DNA of 64,000 nt from Paenibacillus qinlingensis (GCF_013204845.1 NZ_JABMKY010000011.1:186001-250000); one strand, 5' to 3'. Positions 45,705 through 56,020 are shown, counted from the first letter of the stretch. Translations and numbers: made by a program. Notes: a model not told the origin generated them from the sequence alone.

Positions 45705-46583
45705 ATGTCTAGCAGTAAGTCTGCGTTAAATAAACCAAGCCCTATATCCATATTGAATCCAATTGGGCTTATTCTGATCAGCTTAATTATGGTTTTGCCG
45801 ATATTGAATATTATCGCACAGTCCTTCAGTGGACCTGTTGCACTCAGTGCGGGGAAGGTCGTGTTATGGCCTGTTCAGTTCACGGTGGATAACTACGTAA
45901 CGGTACTGAAGCAAATCGCGATATGGCGTGCTTTTAGTGTAAGCGTAATTATTACGGTTTGCGGTACACTCATCAGTCTCATCATGACGGCAAGCTTAGC
46001 GTATCCGCTGTCTAGAAATGAATATCGAGAGCGCAAATATATTTTGCTGCTCGTCCTTATTACGATGATTTTTCATGCTCCGCTAATCCCGAATTACTTG
46101 CTGGTTCGTAATCTGGGACTGCTCGATAGCTTATGGGCGCTAATGCTGCCCGGGGCGATCAGTGCATTTAACTTGTTCGTGATGCGTTCCTTCTTCCTCT
46201 CCATCCCAGGTGAACTAATCGAGTCCGCACGGATTGACGGTGCTGGGGAGATTCGCACGATTTGGAGCATTATTTTGCCGCTTTCGAAGCCTGCAATGGC
46301 AACGATGAGTATCATTTATTCGGTGGCGTTGTGGAACAACTATTCGAATGCACTCTATTTTATTAACAATCGTGCGCTGTTCCCGCTTCAAGTGAAATTA
46401 CGTGAATTTGTCGTAACCGATTCCTCCGATTTAGCCAATACGGCAGGGGATATTGCCAATTTATCACCCGAAGGACTGAAGATGGCCGTTATCGTCATTG
46501 CGACGATTCCGATCATGCTTGTGTACCCTTTCCTGCAAAAGCATTTCATCAAAGGGATGTTAATCGGTTCGATCAAATCGTAA
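45705..46583 (+). CDS. Sugar ABC transporter permease (YtcP/YesQ type)
   Basis: 292 residues; six membrane segments; EAA region SIPGELIESARIDGAGEIRT. AAAGGAGG precedes the ATG. Second permease of the importer. The 109-nt gap to the next gene contains a TATAAT near 46589, so the binding protein may have an extra promoter. Confidence 0.93.
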   Translation: MSSSKSALNKPSPISILNPIGLILISLIMVLPILNIIAQSFSGPVALSAGKVVLWPVQFTVDNYVTVLKQIAIWRAFSVSVIITVCGTLISLIMTASLAYPLSRNEYRERKYILLLVLITMIFHAPLIPNYLLVRNLGLLDSLWALMLPGAISAFNLFVMRSFFLSIPGELIESARIDGAGEIRTIWSIILPLSKPAMATMSIIYSVALWNNYSNALYFINNRALFPLQVKLREFVVTDSSDLANTAGDIANLSPEGLKMAVIVIATIPIMLVYPFLQKHFIKGMLIGSIKS

Positions 46584-46691
46584 ACGTTGTATAATAAAGA
46601 TCAACTGAGCTTAAAAAACACAATGTTCCAAGTTTTTCTTTCACGATAAGATGATCACGAATCAACAACATATCGATTAGGGGGATATACA

Positions 46692-48290
46692 ATGAAAGCT
46701 TGGTTGAAAACGGGTCTCGTCTCAACGCTAATGGTGGCGGTTATCGCGGGTTGCTCCAATTCTTCAACGAGTACGACTGGAACGAGTGCAAGCCCAGCAA
46801 ATCCAGCAAGCCCTGCAAGTTCCGCGAAAGCGCAAGCACCAGTGAAAATCTCCATCTCCTTAAGTGACTCCTTAAATAAATATGCACTCGGCAGCACCGA
46901 CATCAACAATGATAAATGGGTGAAAAAGCTAGGCGAATTAACGAATACGCAGCTCGACCTTCGCCTTGTGCCCCATGCGGAATTCAAACCGAAGACAGCC
47001 TTGATGTTCGCCAGCACGGATCTGCCGGATGTCATGAACACGATTCAAGGGATGTTCCCGCAGGGGCCAGATATGAGCGGAGCGATCAAGGGGGGACTGT
47101 TCATGCCGCTGGATGATCTACTCAAAGAATATGGCAAAGATTTATTGAAAGCGATTCCCGAGCAAGCGTGGAACGAAGTAAAGTACAACGGGAAAATTTA
47201 TGCCATTCCAGAATATTTGTCCAATGCAAGCCGTCGCTCCACTTTTATACGGAAGGATTTGTTGGATCAAACGGGGCTGCCGATTCCGAAGACGGTAGAC
47301 GATTTCCTCAACGTCCTGCGGGCCATGAAGAAGAATGGTGTTGCTGAACCGTATGCCTTCCGGAAAGATTTTGTGTATTCCGATGTGATTTTCGGAGCGT
47401 ATGACGTTATGCCGTACAGCACGATGTTCGAGAAAATTGGCGATCAGGTTGTACCGAAGTTTTTCAAAGTGGAAGCGATGCAGAAAGCACTGACTGTCTA
47501 CAAAACGATGTACGATGAAGGCTTGATGGCGAAGGATTTCGCAAGTCTGGACGGTAACAAATGGACGAACAACATTAATGCGGGTAAATCCGGGGTATGG
47601 AATCACAACGCGAACTTGCTGATGAACTGGATCAGTACGACGAAGCCTGCAAATGCCAAATCGGAAGTAATCATTATTCCGTCCCCAGTCGGTGATGATG
47701 GCAAGGGCGGCATGATGAAATACAGCTACACAGGCGGATTGTCCTACATCAATAGTAAGGTCAGCAAGGAGAAAGCGATTGCGATTGTGAAAATGATGAA
47801 CTACATGGTGACGGAAGCGGGCGATCGATTCTTTAACTTCGGTATTGAAGGCGACACGTACACGATGCAGGATAACAAAGTCGTTTATAAACAACCGACG
47901 ACACCAGAAGGCTCCTTGGAAGAGCAGTTCCGCTCCGTTATGCTGAGACTTGTGGAAGATACAGCGCTGAATAGAACACTTTTAAATACAACGGAAGATG
48001 GTAAAAAGCTAATCACACAATTTGACACCATCGTTACAAAAGAAGGAAGAAACGGCATCTCCTTCGCACCGGAGCTTGCAACGACAGCGAAATTCACGGA
48101 TGCGGGTCTGAAATTCTCCGATATGCCGCCAGTTATTTTAGATCATATGCTAAAAATGGTGTACGGCAAGGAACCGATCTCCGATTGGCCGAAAGCGCTG
48201 GAAGATTGGAAAGCCAAAGGTGGAAATGAAATCATCAAGGAAGCAACAGAGCGTTACAATAAAAAAGACGGCGTCGTGATGGGCGACTAA
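46692..48290 (+). CDS. Extracellular solute-binding lipoprotein of the sugar importer
   Basis: 532 residues, LipO/YtcQ size class. Lipobox IAGC with Cys at residue 21, then a Ser/Ala/Pro linker and a binding domain (TDINNDKWVKKLGELTNTQL; FASTDLPDVMNTIQGMFPQG). RBS AGGGGG. A terminator lies between it and the downstream response regulator, which would keep regulator levels low. Confidence 0.93.
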   Translation: MKAWLKTGLVSTLMVAVIAGCSNSSTSTTGTSASPANPASPASSAKAQAPVKISISLSDSLNKYALGSTDINNDKWVKKLGELTNTQLDLRLVPHAEFKPKTALMFASTDLPDVMNTIQGMFPQGPDMSGAIKGGLFMPLDDLLKEYGKDLLKAIPEQAWNEVKYNGKIYAIPEYLSNASRRSTFIRKDLLDQTGLPIPKTVDDFLNVLRAMKKNGVAEPYAFRKDFVYSDVIFGAYDVMPYSTMFEKIGDQVVPKFFKVEAMQKALTVYKTMYDEGLMAKDFASLDGNKWTNNINAGKSGVWNHNANLLMNWISTTKPANAKSEVIIIPSPVGDDGKGGMMKYSYTGGLSYINSKVSKEKAIAIVKMMNYMVTEAGDRFFNFGIEGDTYTMQDNKVVYKQPTTPEGSLEEQFRSVMLRLVEDTALNRTLLNTTEDGKKLITQFDTIVTKEGRNGISFAPELATTAKFTDAGLKFSDMPPVILDHMLKMVYGKEPISDWPKALEDWKAKGGNEIIKEATERYNKKDGVVMGD

Positions 48291-48316
48291 AAAATAGCTT
48301 GTGCATTGGGTGGAAA

Positions 48317-48350
48317 GCATTTATTCTCGGGTTGAGGATAAATGTTTTTT
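48317..48350 (+). terminator. Internal terminator between transporter and regulator genes
   Basis: GCATTTATTCTC pairs with GAGGATAAATGT, then T6. Partial read-through would set regulator expression. Confidence 0.75.
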
Positions 48351-48371
48351 GCCATAAAGGGGGGCGGCTGG

Positions 48372-49385
48372 ATGAAGCAAATTCTGATTGTAGACGACGA
48401 ACCGCTTATTCTAAAAGGTATGGTTATTATGTTGAAGCAGCATTCACATAAATTTGATTCGATACGCACGGCTAGCAATGGCGTGAAGGCGCTGCAAATG
48501 ATCGAAGAATCGATGCCGCAGCTGCTTTTTACGGATATTCGGATGCCGAAGATGGATGGACTCGAGCTGTGCAAGCAGGTGCATGAGAAATATCCGCTGA
48601 TCCAAAAGGTCATTATTTCGGGTTATGGTGACTTCGAATATGCCCAGGCGGGTATGTCTTATGGGGTCAAAGAATACTTATTGAAACCGTTTACGCCAGT
48701 CAAAATCCATGATCTGCTGAACAAGCTGATTTCACAGAGCGGTCATGCGATGTTATCCATTTCCAAGTATGAGGATTGGATTGAAAAGATTGTAGAGGCC
48801 ATCTGGACGCTGCGAATTGATGAGGTAGAAGCGCATCTGGAGGAATTGCGGATGTATTGCATGTCGGCTTCCTCCTCGGATTCCGACTTCATACAGCTGC
48901 TGCAGGATTGCCTGCCCATGCTCAAGAAGCGCTTATCCCTTCGCAGCTTTCACCCCAAAACGGAAGAAATGACCGTTACAACAGATATGATGGCTTACTT
49001 CCAGCAGCTTCATGAGCAAATTATGAAGATTATTGATGAACTGGCGCTGCAGCGAGGTGGTCAGGATCTCATGCAGAAAGCGAAGATTTACATGGATGCC
49101 AACATTACGAATAGTCTCTCCCTAGAGGACGTTGCTGAATATTTGGGCATAACGCCACCTTATTTGAGTTTGTTGTTCAAGAAGGTGTTCAAGGAAACCT
49201 TTGTGCAATATCGCATCACGAAACGAATTGAGCTGGCGAAGCGAATGCTGGAAATGCCGCATTACCGGACGAATGATATCGCTTATGAAATCGGCTACGA
49301 GAACTACCCGCATTTTTCCCGGATGTTCAAAAAAGTCACAGGACTCTCACCGCTTGAATATCGCCATATGATGGGGATCAAATGA
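48372..49385 (+). CDS. AraC-type response regulator (YesN type)
   Basis: 337 residues. Receiver with D8/D9, D55 (FTDIRMPKMDG) and K105 (LLKPFTP); C-terminal AraC helix-turn-helix (LEDVAEYLGITPPYLSLLFK; NDIAYEIGYENYPHFSRMFK). The ATG at 48372 follows AAGGGGGG. It overlaps the kinase gene by 4 nt. Together they should switch on the sugar importer and the lyase genes downstream. Confidence 0.94.
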   Translation: MKQILIVDDEPLILKGMVIMLKQHSHKFDSIRTASNGVKALQMIEESMPQLLFTDIRMPKMDGLELCKQVHEKYPLIQKVIISGYGDFEYAQAGMSYGVKEYLLKPFTPVKIHDLLNKLISQSGHAMLSISKYEDWIEKIVEAIWTLRIDEVEAHLEELRMYCMSASSSDSDFIQLLQDCLPMLKKRLSLRSFHPKTEEMTVTTDMMAYFQQLHEQIMKIIDELALQRGGQDLMQKAKIYMDANITNSLSLEDVAEYLGITPPYLSLLFKKVFKETFVQYRITKRIELAKRMLEMPHYRTNDIAYEIGYENYPHFSRMFKKVTGLSPLEYRHMMGIK

Positions 49386-51190
49386 TGAAGCCGTCCTTAG
49401 CTCGCAGCATTTTCGCCTATGTGGCTGCCATTGTTCTAATTACCGTCATGTCAATCGGTTTCTCCTCTTACTTTATTTCGTCGAATAAACTGAAGGAACA
49501 AACGGAACAGCATTTGACGGAAATTGTATCGAACGCGGTCAATCATACGGATTTATATTTGAAAAATTATGAGCGCGCACATCTTTCGCTTTTTACCAAT
49601 AGCTCGGTCAAAAAGTTCGTTGACGACCCGCCAACAGGCGATTACGAGTATTATCAGTTTACGGATAGTTTGATAGATAACGTCATCAATCCGCTTTTTA
49701 TTAAGTCGCCGGAGATTATGACCGTCTACTTAGCTGATTATTTCGATCACTTGGTGTATTTTGAGAATCCTGCGCTGAAGCCAATTGTAGATCCGGTACC
49801 TGCGTTTACAATGGAGGAGCTGGACAAAGAAACCGATGCACAGGGCAATATGACGATAATTAGCAATAGTGTGTTCTCTGAAAGTAGTAACCAATTCATC
49901 ACGTTGGCGCGCAAAATTCATGGTGAAGTGTTCAATGAGTTCAAGGGTATTTTGGCCATCGAGATTAAAGCGGATGAGTTCGCAACCTTGTGGAAGGGGA
50001 TCAATTTGGGACCGAGCGGATTTTTTGCCATTGTCGATAATGAAGGGCGCATCGTGTATCATCCCGACAAGCAGCGAATCGGTACTACGGTAAACAAGGC
50101 GTTGATGGCGAAAATAGAAGGGAATGACTTGAAATCCTTCAAAGATTCCTCGTTTGGGGAAGAACGCCTGGTCGTTAGCTCGAAGTCGGCTTATACGGGC
50201 TGGAACCTCATGGTGTCGATTCCGACGGCGGATATTAATCGGCCACTATCGAGCATCCGTTACTCCTCCTTCTGGGTGGGGGGCATCACACTGTTGTTGG
50301 CTTTGCTGCTATCTTACAGATTCGGGAGAAATATTACGAAGCCGATTCAAATTTTGAAAAATGGCATGCGCCAAACGGAAAAAGGGAACTGGGTGAAAAT
50401 CCCTCAGCTGCAAACGAATAATGAGCTGGATGAGTTGATCCAGCGCTATAATCTGATGGTCGTTTCCTTGTCTGAATTAATGGACACCTTGTACCGAACA
50501 GAGCTCAGCAAGAAAGACGCTGAATTGGAGCGACAGAAGGCCGAGCTGCAATCGTTGCAGCTGCAAATTAATCCGCATTTTCTATATAATACGTTGGAAA
50601 ATATTATCGTCTACGCCGTCATTCAGCAATCCACGGAAATTACGGAAATCGTGGATGCCATCGCTACGATGTTTCGTTACTCTGTGCAGACACATATCGA
50701 AGAGACGGCCATCGTCAATGAGCTCAAGCATGTACTGAACTATATGACGATCATGAAGCACAGGGTGGGGCGAGAGTTCGAACTAGACGTAAGAATTCCG
50801 CCGGAATTCTTCTTGAAGAAGACAGCTCGGCTTACGCTTCAGCCGTTGATCGAAAATATTTTCCAGCACGGCTTCGCTGATGGGATCGAGGAGCATCACT
50901 ACATTCGGCTGGATGCGTGGGCGCAGGACGATGATCTGATTATCGTCCTCGAGGATAACGGCGTCGGGATGACGCCGGAGCATCTCGCTTCTCTAAACAA
51001 GCAGCTGAGCGCCAATCAATTGGCGGAAGCGAAGCTGCATAAGGGCTCCGGCAACAGTGGCGGCATCGGCATGATGAACGTGCATCGCCGCATCCAACTG
51101 GTGTTCGGCGAGCAGTACGGCCTGAGCATCGCGAGCGAGCTCGGCGTTGGCACACGGATCTATATTCGGTTTCCGAATATAGGGACGTGA
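49382..51190 (+). CDS. Sensor histidine kinase (YesM type)
   Basis: 602 residues: membrane helix near 10-30, extracellular Cache-like sensor to about 295, second helix, HAMP, His_kinase with H399 in INPHFLYNTLENI, and an ATPase with LIENIFQHG and EDNGVGM. It reads an extracellular ligand, probably in concert with the adjacent importer. The ATG overlaps the regulator stop (ATGA). Confidence 0.94.
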   Translation: MMKPSLARSIFAYVAAIVLITVMSIGFSSYFISSNKLKEQTEQHLTEIVSNAVNHTDLYLKNYERAHLSLFTNSSVKKFVDDPPTGDYEYYQFTDSLIDNVINPLFIKSPEIMTVYLADYFDHLVYFENPALKPIVDPVPAFTMEELDKETDAQGNMTIISNSVFSESSNQFITLARKIHGEVFNEFKGILAIEIKADEFATLWKGINLGPSGFFAIVDNEGRIVYHPDKQRIGTTVNKALMAKIEGNDLKSFKDSSFGEERLVVSSKSAYTGWNLMVSIPTADINRPLSSIRYSSFWVGGITLLLALLLSYRFGRNITKPIQILKNGMRQTEKGNWVKIPQLQTNNELDELIQRYNLMVVSLSELMDTLYRTELSKKDAELERQKAELQSLQLQINPHFLYNTLENIIVYAVIQQSTEITEIVDAIATMFRYSVQTHIEETAIVNELKHVLNYMTIMKHRVGREFELDVRIPPEFFLKKTARLTLQPLIENIFQHGFADGIEEHHYIRLDAWAQDDDLIIVLEDNGVGMTPEHLASLNKQLSANQLAEAKLHKGSGNSGGIGMMNVHRRIQLVFGEQYGLSIASELGVGTRIYIRFPNIGT

Positions 51191-51300
51191 GGGGGGAGGC
51201 GGCATAAGCTCAGCACCCAGCACCCGAGCAATTCAACAACCCAGCAATAGAGCACCTCAAGACCTCAGCACCTCGACAACTCGGCACCCCAGCACCCCCA

Positions 51301-51338
51301 CTCCCAAAGCCTTGCCCCCCATGGGAGCGGTTTTTTTT
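51301..51338 (+). terminator. Intrinsic terminator after the kinase gene
   Basis: CTCCCA pairs with TGGGAG, followed by CGG and T8. The segment before it (51205-51297) is low-complexity with many CAGCACC-like words and no ORF. Confidence 0.75.
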
Positions 51339-51354
51339 GCTGCGTCCTTCCACC

Positions 51355-51537
51355 AAGGGGAACGAGGGTGCGCTATTCCGGGTAAAACAGACTTTTTCTA
51401 GCCGGAAGGGAACAAGGATGCACTATTCCTCCAAAAACCATCATACTCACATGTAAATGAGGCAAATAGCGTACTGACGTTCCCCTCACCTTCGCACAAA
51501 GGCTGAATTCATGCAAATAGCGCACCCACGTTCCCTT
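51355..51537. repeat. Quartet palindromic element, family B copy 2
   Basis: Two forward cores GGGAAC (51358, 51408) with GTGCGCTATT or GATGCACTATT after them, and two inverted cores GTTCCC (51479, 51530) with AAATAGCGTAC before them. Spacing is 50-71-51, as in family B copy 1 at 3712. Confidence 0.8.
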
Positions 51538-51644
51538 ACCTGTTTAAAAAAACACAATGCTGCTTAAATTCGATCATGTGTTTAGGCGGCGGACCTAACT
51601 ATAATGGGTCTTAGCTCAATAAAAAGGATGGTGAATTTATAGTT

Positions 51645-54600
51645 ATGAACACAATGATGGTTAGGAAACAGAAGCTTGTGAGTGGCATGTTATCCGTACT
51701 TTTGCTGTTATCCCTGTGTCTGGCCATCATCCCTACACCTGCAGCCTCAGCAGCAGGATTGCCGCTAACGGAGGATTTCGAAAGCTACGGCAACGCAACA
51801 ACCGGCTATACCTCACCAGTTGGAAGCACTTCGACGAGCACCCAGCCATGGAAAACTGTCGTCGGCAGCAGCACGAATTGGTCCATGGACGAGGAAGCCG
51901 CATCCGGTGGAGCGACACAGAATCACTTTCTCAGACAGACGGATGTAACCACAGGTGTCACGTATGTAGTAACGAATGACCAGTGGGGAGCAGCAACACC
52001 AGCGATCCAGACAACCGACATCACGTTATCCGGTAAGCTCAAGGTGACTGGGGCGAACAGCACTTACGCTGGACTCGTCACCAGATACTCAGGCAGTGGA
52101 ACGACGGCGACGTATTACCGTTTTACGATGAAGAAAAACTCATCCAGCTATCAATTTTATCTCGAAAAAGTGACAGGCAACACGAAAGTAAGCGTGCCGC
52201 AAACGGCAGGCACCCCGAATGCTAGCGGTGTTTCCGTAACGAACACGACGCTGAGCACATCTTTCGACAATCTAGGCTACTTGCCTATTAAGCTCCAATC
52301 GACTCAAAACTCGGATGGCAGCCTAACACTCCAAGGCTATTATGGCAGCACGCTCGTCCTCTCAGGAACAGACACGACCCCGTACACATCCGGTCAAGTC
52401 GGCGTGTACAGTTATGCTGGCGCGACAGCATTTGACGATATCCAAGTTGAACTCAAAACGGTCAAAGAAGACTTCGAAAGCTATGGCAATGCTACTAGCG
52501 GTTACACATCACCAGTTGGCAGCGCTTCCACCAGCACCCAGCCTTGGAAGACCGTCGTTGGCGGCAGCACAAGCTGGCAAATGGGGGAAGAGACCGCCGT
52601 AGTCGGACTCAATCACTTCCTCAAACAAACGGACACCACAACAGGTGTCACGTATGTCCTAACGAACGACCAGTGGGGAGCAACAACGCCAGCAATCCAG
52701 ACTGGTGACCTCACGCTAACAGGTAAGTTGAAAGTGACTGGCGCGAACAGCACCTATGCCGGACTCGTCGCAAGATATTCCGGCAGCGGCACGACGGCGA
52801 CGTATTACCGTTTTACGATGAAGAAGAACTCATCCAGTTATCAATTTTACCTCGAAAAAGTGACAGGCAACGCGAAAGTAAGCGTGCCCCAAACGGCAGG
52901 AACGCCGAACGCTAGCGGTGTCTCCGTCACGAACACGACACTGAGCACGTCCTTCGACAGTCTCGGCTACTTGCCTATGAAACTTCAAACGACGCAGAAC
53001 ACGGATGGCAGCTTGAAGCTCGAAGGCTATTACGGCAGCACGCTTGTCCTTTCAGGAACAGACACGACCCCGTATACAACGGGTCAAGTTGGTGTTTACA
53101 GCTATGCGGGTGCGACGGCTTTTGACGATATGACAGCAACGGCAACAAGTGGATCGACATCATCGCCGACAGCACCAAGCGCCCCAACGAGCGTAACGAC
53201 TTCACTACCTAGCACTGGTGCAATTAACGTAGCGTGGACAGCATCAGCCACAGCAACTGGCTACAATGTGAAGATGGCGTCCAGTGGGAGTGGACCCTTC
53301 ACGTCGGTGAACGGATCACCGATCACATCAACGAATTACACGGTGACTGGTTTAACGGTTGGTCAGACTTACTATTTCGTCGTTAGTGCTGTGAACACAG
53401 CGGGTGAAGGCTCGAACAGCTCTCCAGCAATATCAGCGATACCGCAAACCATTGCAAATCCGCCTGTCTCTGTAAGCAACTCAACCCAGCTCGCGCAAGC
53501 GATAAATGCAGCGAACCCAGGTGCTGTGATCGAGCTAGAGAATGGGAATTATGCTTCCTTCAGCATCACAGGCAAACATGGCGATGCCAGCAATCCCATC
53601 GTGATCAAAGCGAAGAATAAAGGGATGGCGGTTTTCAACGCAGGTCCGATCAAATTCACAGACAGCTCCTACATCACTATTCAAGATATGACGTTCGTTA
53701 TGGACAGCACGGCCTCGAATTGGATTCGAATCACGGGCTGTAACCATATGCGAATAACGAACAATTATTTCTATTCACCAAGCTCAGCGACGGATGCAAC
53801 GAAATCTAGCTGGGTGTACATCGATGGATGGAACTCACACCACAACCAAGTGGATCACAACTTGATGGAAAATAAAAAGGATCGCGGAAAGTTTATTCTC
53901 TTTGACGGGAATCGAGACACCGTAGCGGGTACGTACGAAATTACCCAGTACGATGTGGTGGAGTACAATATTTTCCGCAATACGCTGCCTCGTCAGGAAA
54001 ATGAATCCGAAGGCATCCGCCTCGGAGTGACGGATTTGGTGCATTTGAATGCGTATGCGACGATTCAGTACAACATTTTCGACCATGTGGATAGTGACCC
54101 TGAATATGTCTCTGTCAAAAGCGGCGGCAATGTCATTCGCTACAACTATTTCATTGAATCCTTAGGTGAAGTGTCCCTTAGATCAGGAAACGGTTCTAGT
54201 GTCTATGGCAACATGTTTATTGGGAATGGTCGTGAAGTACTTCCAACCAACCCAGATAGCCGAACGTTAGGTACAGGCGGTGTGCGGGTTTACGGTCAGA
54301 ATCACAAGGTGTATAACAATTATTTTCAAGGGCTGACAGGGACGGAATGGGATGCGACTATTGCCCTTACTACAGGTGATAACGATAATTTGACGCAGCC
54401 GATTCCAAGCAATAATCACTACATTGCCAAGAATATTATGATCGCAAACAACACACTCGTGGACAATAAAAGCGGTATTGAGCTGGGGTTTGTGCGATAC
54501 GGCATGGCTCCGCAGAATCTAACTTTTGCCAATAATGTGGTGGTGGGAGGTCAGCAAGAGCTTATTAAAATCATGACGCCAATCCCAGGTTTAAGCTGGT

Positions 54601-54863
54601 CTGGCAATATCATGTTTCCACAGCAAGGTGTGCCCCTAATTACGGGAAATTCGGCTGCACTTACTGAATCAGAAGTGAAAGTTGCTTATCCGATGATGAA
54701 AGAGGCGGTGCTGAACTTGAGTCAGTCCGACTATGCATGGCTTTGGACCTCAAGTGAGTATAGTAGACTCAGATCTATTCCGTATAAAAAGCTTGCAGCT
54801 AACAGCCCAGCGATCAATAGCTCGGTTGGCAATTATGGCAGGGCGGCGCCCTGTCTTTCGTGA
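51645..54863 (+). CDS. Secreted polysaccharide lyase family 6 (5' part of a frameshifted gene)
   Basis: 1072 residues up to the frameshift: signal peptide (1-34), two tandem 232-residue beta-rich domains (43-274, 275-505) that are nearly identical, FN3 (508-600) and a PL6 right-handed beta-helix (603-1065). Catalytic Lys825 (YVSVKSGG) and Arg846 (VSLRSGNG) are 21 residues apart, as Lys250 and Arg271 are in chondroitinase B. PL6 enzymes cleave alginate or dermatan sulfate. The frame ends early at NYGRAAPCLS; the expected continuation is in another frame from about 54842. A TATAAT lies at 51600. No strong RBS. Confidence 0.88.
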   Translation: MNTMMVRKQKLVSGMLSVLLLLSLCLAIIPTPAASAAGLPLTEDFESYGNATTGYTSPVGSTSTSTQPWKTVVGSSTNWSMDEEAASGGATQNHFLRQTDVTTGVTYVVTNDQWGAATPAIQTTDITLSGKLKVTGANSTYAGLVTRYSGSGTTATYYRFTMKKNSSSYQFYLEKVTGNTKVSVPQTAGTPNASGVSVTNTTLSTSFDNLGYLPIKLQSTQNSDGSLTLQGYYGSTLVLSGTDTTPYTSGQVGVYSYAGATAFDDIQVELKTVKEDFESYGNATSGYTSPVGSASTSTQPWKTVVGGSTSWQMGEETAVVGLNHFLKQTDTTTGVTYVLTNDQWGATTPAIQTGDLTLTGKLKVTGANSTYAGLVARYSGSGTTATYYRFTMKKNSSSYQFYLEKVTGNAKVSVPQTAGTPNASGVSVTNTTLSTSFDSLGYLPMKLQTTQNTDGSLKLEGYYGSTLVLSGTDTTPYTTGQVGVYSYAGATAFDDMTATATSGSTSSPTAPSAPTSVTTSLPSTGAINVAWTASATATGYNVKMASSGSGPFTSVNGSPITSTNYTVTGLTVGQTYYFVVSAVNTAGEGSNSSPAISAIPQTIANPPVSVSNSTQLAQAINAANPGAVIELENGNYASFSITGKHGDASNPIVIKAKNKGMAVFNAGPIKFTDSSYITIQDMTFVMDSTASNWIRITGCNHMRITNNYFYSPSSATDATKSSWVYIDGWNSHHNQVDHNLMENKKDRGKFILFDGNRDTVAGTYEITQYDVVEYNIFRNTLPRQENESEGIRLGVTDLVHLNAYATIQYNIFDHVDSDPEYVSVKSGGNVIRYNYFIESLGEVSLRSGNGSSVYGNMFIGNGREVLPTNPDSRTLGTGGVRVYGQNHKVYNNYFQGLTGTEWDATIALTTGDNDNLTQPIPSNNHYIAKNIMIANNTLVDNKSGIELGFVRYGMAPQNLTFANNVVVGGQQELIKIMTPIPGLSWSGNIMFPQQGVPLITGNSAALTESEVKVAYPMMKEAVLNLSQSDYAWLWTSSEYSRLRSIPYKKLAANSPAINSSVGNYGRAAPCLS

Positions 54864-55987
54864 CTGAAGACATAGAACACGAAGCAAGAGCCGGTGTTCC
54901 CGATGTCGGAGCAGATGAGTACACCCCTGATCTTCTGACGGATCTCACGGCACCAAGCTGGAGCTCAGGCACACCTTTATCGCTTGGTACGGTAAATCCG
55001 CGACAAGTAACGCTCAGCTGGACTGCGGCAAATGATGATACAAACATCGTTGGTTATCGCATTTATAAGAACGGCGTTCTGTACGATACTACTTTTGGGA
55101 ATAAGACATCGTATACAGCAACTGGGCTTTTGCCGGGCACGTCGTACACGTTCAAAGTTGAAGCGATGGATCAGGCTAGTCGAACAACAGCAAGCAATAC
55201 CATTACTGCGACTACACCAGCAATGACAGGCATTACGATCTCAGGAGTACCTGCGAGTATCGCGCTCGGTGGTGGTAAGAAGCAACTCCTAGTAACCGCT
55301 CATTTCGCAGATACATCAACGGAAGACGCCACTGGGGCAGGAGCTGCTTTTACAAGTAGTCAAGCAAGTGTTGTGTCGGTATCTGGCAATGGCGGTATTA
55401 CCGGTGTTGCATTAGGGAGTGCAACTGTATCTGCAACGTATAACGGATTCACGTCTTCTGCTCTGACGATCACAGTTAAAACACCTTCACAAACAACGAA
55501 AGTTGTGGATGCAGATACGTACGTGGACAGTGTCACATCGACTAATGCCAATACGAACTACAGTACAACGACAACGATGCTTATTCAGACAGATGGCGGG
55601 AAGCAATCGGGTTACTTGAAAGCAGCCCTGCCGACCTTGTCAGGTACCGTCGATACGGTGCAGCTGAAATTGTATGTGGCGAGTGCGCAAGCAGGAGCCG
55701 ATCTCCTGCTCCATGGGATTGCCACGGATAGTTGGGATCCAACGCTCATCACTGCGGCGAATCAGCCAGCAAGAGCATTTACCGATGTGGATGCAGGTGA
55801 TCTTCCTGTGACTGCAGGCAGCTACGTGACGTTTGACGTAACGAAGTATGTCCAGACCCAAAGTGACGGTACACTTAGCTTCCGGTTAACGATGGTGTCG
55901 GACGATAATCCAGCGACGGTATATACCAGAGAATATACAGACATCAACAAGGCACCAACCCTTATTTTTACAACCATCACCCCTTAA
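54860..55987 (+). CDS. 3' part of the frameshifted lyase gene: FN3, Big-like and DNRLRE/CBM96 domains
   Basis: This frame begins without a ribosome site and its first residues (VTEDIEHEARAGVPDVGADE) are the usual end of a PL6 domain, so it continues the upstream gene in a shifted frame (junction about 54842-54860, a GGGCGGCGCC stretch). After it come FN3 (about 30-115), a Big_2-like domain (120-200) and a DNRLRE/CBM96-like module (205-375; VDADTYVDSVTSTNANTNYS). Either the gene is truly broken, giving a truncated secreted lyase, or there is a sequencing error. Confidence 0.8.
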   Translation: MTEDIEHEARAGVPDVGADEYTPDLLTDLTAPSWSSGTPLSLGTVNPRQVTLSWTAANDDTNIVGYRIYKNGVLYDTTFGNKTSYTATGLLPGTSYTFKVEAMDQASRTTASNTITATTPAMTGITISGVPASIALGGGKKQLLVTAHFADTSTEDATGAGAAFTSSQASVVSVSGNGGITGVALGSATVSATYNGFTSSALTITVKTPSQTTKVVDADTYVDSVTSTNANTNYSTTTTMLIQTDGGKQSGYLKAALPTLSGTVDTVQLKLYVASAQAGADLLLHGIATDSWDPTLITAANQPARAFTDVDAGDLPVTAGSYVTFDVTKYVQTQSDGTLSFRLTMVSDDNPATVYTREYTDINKAPTLIFTTITP

Positions 55988-56020
55988 TTCAAACATAGAG
56001 AGAAAGCGTGGAGAGAAGAG

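Noticed and set aside
47142..47894. 250-codon antisense ORF inside the solute-binding protein gene
   Set aside because: His/Arg/Val-biased mirror of a well-supported lipoprotein gene, with no start signal.
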